Assembly (NCBI GenBank): GCA_937895845.1
Contig: CALBLK010000035.1
Span: 1 to 9,669 of the forward strand
Length of the DNA: 9,669 bases
Direction of reading: 5' to 3'
From: an uncultured Prevotella sp.
GTDB lineage: Bacteria > Bacteroidota > Bacteroidia > Bacteroidales > Bacteroidaceae
Shown here: positions 4,581 through 9,669 of the stretch, one piece after another
Layout: the number at the start of each line of letters is the position of its first letter
Position numbering within the stretch: the first letter of the stretch is position 1
Notes under the pieces: model-generated
Told to the model about the DNA's origin: nothing
Database searches by the model: none
What the model saw: the letters and a program-made list of their open reading frames with translations, nothing else
Position numbers and translations under genes: made by a program

Positions 4581-7500
4581 ATGGCTTCAAAAATAGTAGA
4601 TAACAGAGTAAACTTTGGCAGCGTTAAGAATCCGATGCCGTTTCCGGATTTCCTTGATGTGCAGCTGAAGTCTTTCAAGGATTTCTTGCAGTTGGACACA
4701 CCGCCCGAGGAACGCAAGAATGACGGTTTGTACAAGGTGTTCGCAGAGAACTTCCCCATAACCGACACGCGCAACAATTTCGTTCTTGAGTTCTTGGATT
4801 ACTATATAGCCCCGCCGCGCTATACCATTGAAGAGTGTCTGGAGCGCGGCCTTACATACAGCGTGCCCTTGAAGGCCAAGCTCAAGCTCTATTGCACAGA
4901 CCCTGACCATGAGGATTTCGCACCTGTTGTCCAGGATGTGTTCCTCGGCCCTATCCCCTATATGACTGCCAATGGAACTTTTGTTATCAATGGCGCCGAG
5001 CGTGTAGTCGTGTCGCAGCTGCACCGTTCTCCCGGAGTCTTCTTTGGCCAGAGCGTCCATGCCAACGGCTCGCTGCTGTATTCCGCGCGTATCATTCCTT
5101 TCAAGGGGTCTTGGATTGAGTTTGCAACGGACATCAGCAACGTGATGTATGCCTATATCGACCGCAAGAAGAAACTGCCTGTTACCACACTGTTGCGTGC
5201 CATCGGCTTTGAAACCGACAAGGACATTCTCCAGATATTCAATCTGGCTGAGGAGGTGAAGGTGACCAAGGCCAACTTGAAGAAAGTGATTGGCTCCAAG
5301 CTTGCAGCCCGCGTCTTGAAGAGCTGGAACGAGGATTTTGTCGATGAGGATACCGGCGAGGTCGTTTCTATCGAGCGCAACGAGGTGATTATGGAGCGCG
5401 AGACCGAAATCACCGAGGAAAACATGACGGATATTCTTGAAAGCGGTGCGCATACCATCCTGGTGCACAAGGATGACAGTCTCGCACAGGACTACTCCAT
5501 CATCTTCAACACTTTGCAGAAAGACCCCAGCAACTCCGAAAAGGAGGCCGTGCTTTACATCTACCGCCAGCTGCGCAATGCCGACCCGGCCGATGACGCT
5601 TCGGCCCGTGAGGTTATCCAGAACCTGTTCTTCTCGGACAAGCGGTACGACCTGGGAGATGTGGGCCGTTACAGAATCAACAAGAAACTTGGGCTGAACA
5701 CCGACATGAACGTGCGCGTCCTGACCAAGGAAGACATTATCGAGATTATCAAGTACCTGATTCAGCTGATAAACTCCAAGGCCACCGTCGATGACATTGA
5801 CCACTTGTCAAACCGCCGCGTGCGCACTGTCGGCGAGCAGCTGAGCAACCAGTTCTCCATTGGTCTCGCCCGTATGAGCCGCACCATCCGCGAGCGCATG
5901 AACGTGCGTGACAACGAGGTGTTCTCACCCACCGACCTGATTAACGCAAAGACCATTTCCAGCGTAATCAACTCCTTCTTCGGAACGAACCCGCTCTCGC
6001 AGTTTATGGACCAGACCAACCCTCTGGCCGAGGTCACCCACAAGCGCCGCCTGTCAGCCCTTGGCCCTGGCGGACTCTCGCGTGAGCGCGCCGGCTTCGA
6101 GGTGCGCGACGTTCACTATACGCACTATGGCCGCCTCTGTCCTATCGAGAGCCCCGAGGGCCCGAATATCGGCTTGATTTCCTCGCTTTGCGTCTATGCG
6201 AAGATCAACGAGCTCGGCTTCATCGAAACGCCTTACAGAAAAGTGGTCAACGGCGTGGTCGACCTGAAGAACGAGGATGTTGTCTATCTGACAGCCGAGG
6301 AGGAAGAGGACCACATGATTGGCCAGGGCAATGCGCCGCTTAACGATGACGGAACCTTTATCCGTGATGTCGTGAAGTGCCGCAAGGACGCCGACTTCCC
6401 CGTTGTGCCGCCCAGCCAGGTCGACCTGATGGATGTCTCGCCCCAGCAGATTGCCTCGATTGCAGCCTCTCTGATTCCGTTCCTCGAGCACGATGACGCC
6501 CACCGCGCGCTGATGGGCTCTAACATGATGCGCCAGGCAGTCCCCCTGCTTCACAACGAGGCGCCTATCGTGGGTACCGGCATCGAGAAGCAGGTGTGCG
6601 AGGACTCCCGCACCATGATTGCGGCCGAGGGCCCCGGCGTGGTGGAGTACGTGGACGCCACCACCATCCGTGTGCTTTATGACCGTACCGACGACGAGGA
6701 GTTTGTCAGCTTCGAGCCCGCCCTGCGCGAGTACCGCATCCCAAAGTTCCGCCGCACCAATCAGAACATGACCATTGACCTGCGCCCCATCTGCAACAAG
6801 GGCCAGCGTGTGAACAAGGGCGACATCCTGACCGAGGGCTACGCCACCGAGAATGGCGAGCTGGCGCTTGGCCGCAACCTGCTCGTTGCCTATATGCCTT
6901 GGAAGGGCTACAACTACGAGGACGCCATTGTGCTCAACGAGCGCATTGTCCGTGACGACGTGCTCACCTCTGTCCATGTCGACGAGTTCTCGCTCGATGT
7001 ACGCGAGACCAAGCGCGGTGTCGAGGAGTTTACCAGCGACATCCCCAATGTCAGCGAGGAAGCCACCAAGGACCTCGACGACAATGGCATCATCCGTGTG
7101 GGTGCCCGCGTTGAGCCGGGTGACATCCTGATTGGCAAGATATCCCCGAAGGGGGAGAGCGACCCCTCGCCCGAGGAGAAGCTGCTGCGCGCCATCTTTG
7201 GCGACAAGGCCGGCGACGTGAAAGACTCCTCGCTGAAAGCCAATCCGTCACTGACAGGTGTGGTGATTGACAAGAAACTTTTCGCGCGTGCCATCAAGAC
7301 ACGGCAGACCAAGCAGCAGGACAAGGCAGTGCTCGCCAAGATTGACGAGGAGTATGCCGCCAAGGTGGAAGACTTGAAAGACATCCTCGTGGACAAGCTG
7401 CTCATCCTGACCGAGAACAAGACCTCGCAAGGCGTGAAGGACTATACCGGCGCGGAAATCATCACCAAGGGCAGCAAGTTCACCATGACAAACCTGAAGA

Positions 7501-8393
7501 ACCTTGAGTATGGTGACGTGCAAATCAGCAAGTGGACTGATGATGAACACAACAACGAGCTGATTGCCAAGCTGATTATCAATTACATGAAGAAATACAA
7601 GCTGCTTGACGCCGAGATGAAGCGCAAGAAGTTTGCCATTACCATCGGTGACGAGCTGCCCTCCGGCATCCTCCAGATGGCCAAGGTCTATGTGGCCAAG
7701 AAGCGCAAGATTGGTGTCGGTGACAAGCTGGCCGGACGCCACGGCAACAAGGGCATCGTGTCCAAGGTGGTGCGCCAGGAGGACATGCCTTTCCTGGAAG
7801 ACGGCCGCCCCGTTGACCTCGTGCTCAACCCCCTGGGCGTGCCTTCGCGCATGAACCTCGGGCAGATTTTCGAGGCCATCCTTGGCGCTGCGGGCAAGAG
7901 GCTTGGCGTGAAGTTTGCCACCCCCATCTTTGACGGAGCCAAACTTGACGACCTGGCAGAGTGGACAGAAAAGGCCGGGCTTCCCCACCTGTGCTCCACC
8001 CACCTTTATGACGGTGAGACCGGCGAGCGTTTCGACCAGCCGGCCACAGTGGGCATCACCTACTTCCTCAAGCTGGGTCACATGGTTGAGGACAAGATGC
8101 ACGCCCGCTCCATCGGCCCGTACTCACTCATCACCCAGCAGCCCCTCGGAGGAAAGGCCCAGTTTGGCGGCCAGCGCTTCGGAGAGATGGAGGTCTGGGC
8201 CCTTGAGGCCTTTGGCGCCAGCCACGTGCTTCAGGAGATTCTCACCATCAAGTCTGACGATGTGGTCGGCCGCAGCAAGGCCTACGAGGCCATTGTCAAG
8301 GGCGAGCCCATGCCCACACCCGGCATTCCCGAGTCGCTCAACGTGCTGCTGCACGAGCTGAAGGGGCTTTGCTTGAGTGTCAGACTGGATTAG
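4581..8393 (+). CDS. rpoB: DNA-directed RNA polymerase subunit beta
   Basis: RpoB is one of the two catalytic halves of RNA polymerase. Its 1270 residues are the size usual in Bacteroidetes (E. coli has 1342). Visible landmarks in order: the N-terminal protrusion and lobe region (NGAERVVVSQLHRSPGVFFG); the rifampicin pocket around 470-500 with LSQFMDQ and THKRRLSALGPGG; GYNYEDAIVLNE at 776-787 near the active centre; GVGDKLAGRHGNKG at 1045-1058, whose Lys1049 and Lys1057 match the E. coli active-site lysines 1065 and 1073; GVPSRMNLGQ; and GGKAQFGGQRFGEMEVWALE from 1190, which contacts beta'. Gln474, Asp477, His487 and Ser492 correspond to E. coli Gln513, Asp516, His526 and Ser531 and are all wild type, so no classical rifampicin-resistance change is present. 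The gene ends with TAG and rpoC follows after 42 nt. G+C rises clearly along its length. Confidence 0.99.
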   Translation: MASKIVDNRVNFGSVKNPMPFPDFLDVQLKSFKDFLQLDTPPEERKNDGLYKVFAENFPITDTRNNFVLEFLDYYIAPPRYTIEECLERGLTYSVPLKAKLKLYCTDPDHEDFAPVVQDVFLGPIPYMTANGTFVINGAERVVVSQLHRSPGVFFGQSVHANGSLLYSARIIPFKGSWIEFATDISNVMYAYIDRKKKLPVTTLLRAIGFETDKDILQIFNLAEEVKVTKANLKKVIGSKLAARVLKSWNEDFVDEDTGEVVSIERNEVIMERETEITEENMTDILESGAHTILVHKDDSLAQDYSIIFNTLQKDPSNSEKEAVLYIYRQLRNADPADDASAREVIQNLFFSDKRYDLGDVGRYRINKKLGLNTDMNVRVLTKEDIIEIIKYLIQLINSKATVDDIDHLSNRRVRTVGEQLSNQFSIGLARMSRTIRERMNVRDNEVFSPTDLINAKTISSVINSFFGTNPLSQFMDQTNPLAEVTHKRRLSALGPGGLSRERAGFEVRDVHYTHYGRLCPIESPEGPNIGLISSLCVYAKINELGFIETPYRKVVNGVVDLKNEDVVYLTAEEEEDHMIGQGNAPLNDDGTFIRDVVKCRKDADFPVVPPSQVDLMDVSPQQIASIAASLIPFLEHDDAHRALMGSNMMRQAVPLLHNEAPIVGTGIEKQVCEDSRTMIAAEGPGVVEYVDATTIRVLYDRTDDEEFVSFEPALREYRIPKFRRTNQNMTIDLRPICNKGQRVNKGDILTEGYATENGELALGRNLLVAYMPWKGYNYEDAIVLNERIVRDDVLTSVHVDEFSLDVRETKRGVEEFTSDIPNVSEEATKDLDDNGIIRVGARVEPGDILIGKISPKGESDPSPEEKLLRAIFGDKAGDVKDSSLKANPSLTGVVIDKKLFARAIKTRQTKQQDKAVLAKIDEEYAAKVEDLKDILVDKLLILTENKTSQGVKDYTGAEIITKGSKFTMTNLKNLEYGDVQISKWTDDEHNNELIAKLIINYMKKYKLLDAEMKRKKFAITIGDELPSGILQMAKVYVAKKRKIGVGDKLAGRHGNKGIVSKVVRQEDMPFLEDGRPVDLVLNPLGVPSRMNLGQIFEAILGAAGKRLGVKFATPIFDGAKLDDLAEWTEKAGLPHLCSTHLYDGETGERFDQPATVGITYFLKLGHMVEDKMHARSIGPYSLITQQPLGGKAQFGGQRFGEMEVWALEAFGASHVLQEILTIKSDDVVGRSKAYEAIVKGEPMPTPGIPESLNVLLHELKGLCLSVRLD

Positions 8394-8435
8394 ATTTAGT
8401 CACTCTTTACATATCATTATACATCATCAGAAAAT

Positions 8436-9669
<1,234 letters not shown>

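Noticed and set aside
4587..5804. 405-codon open frame on the - strand inside rpoB
   Set aside because: It lies wholly opposite a certain rpoB reading. The encoded protein is Leu/Val/His-rich with no recognisable domain, as expected from the codon bias of the sense strand.
6054..6977. 307-codon open frame on the - strand inside rpoB
   Set aside because: It is an antisense shadow of conserved rpoB sequence, including the rifampicin region, with no independent start signal.
7248..8102. 284-codon open frame on the - strand inside rpoB
   Set aside because: It is antisense to the catalytic-lysine region of rpoB, with no recognisable motif or promoter.

Overview
This window is ordinary, highly conserved core-genome sequence. 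It carries the translation/transcription cluster tRNA-Thr(partial) - tuf - tRNA-Trp - secE - nusG - rplK - rplA - rplJ - rplL - rpoB - rpoC(partial), with every gene on the + strand. The organism is almost certainly a member of the Bacteroidota, most likely order Bacteroidales. EF-Tu, the 1270-residue RpoB and RpoC resemble proteins of that group. None of the genes has a purine-rich Shine-Dalgarno box, and starts are preceded by A/T-rich sequence (for example TTAAGAAATG). The best promoter candidate matches the Bacteroidetes -7 consensus TAnnTTTG. A family-level guess (Muribaculaceae or Prevotellaceae-like, from the EF-Tu N-terminus) is recollection only and weak.

Layout. Bases 1-63 are the 3' part of tRNA-Thr(GGU). 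tuf (115-1308) follows after a 51-nt A/T-rich gap. A strong hairpin with a short T-run (1331-1363) ends exactly where tRNA-Trp (1364-1436) begins. secE (from 1452) and nusG (1659-2204) are tightly packed behind it. A 92-nt gap with a candidate promoter separates nusG from the four ribosomal protein genes rplK, rplA, rplJ and rplL (2297-4444), which have gaps of 20-73 nt. The longest gap, 136 nt between rplL and rpoB, holds two back-to-back hairpins and a possible promoter. rpoB (4581-8393) and the first 411 codons of rpoC (from 8436, running off the window) complete the cluster. No stretch of more than 300 bases lacks a gene.

How the genes work together. EF-Tu delivers aminoacyl-tRNAs, and tRNA-Thr and tRNA-Trp are among its substrates. 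L11, L1, L10 and L7/L12 build the L1 stalk and the GTPase-associated stalk on which EF-Tu acts. RpoB and RpoC form the catalytic core of RNA polymerase, NusG is its elongation factor and transcription-translation coupler, and SecE is part of the protein export channel.

I found no mobile element, CRISPR array, defence system or novel gene. The points worth a second look are regulatory: the rplL-rpoB double hairpin, the terminator abutting tRNA-Trp, the internal promoter candidates and the missing room for a classical L10 leader. There is also a clear rise in G+C along the cluster.
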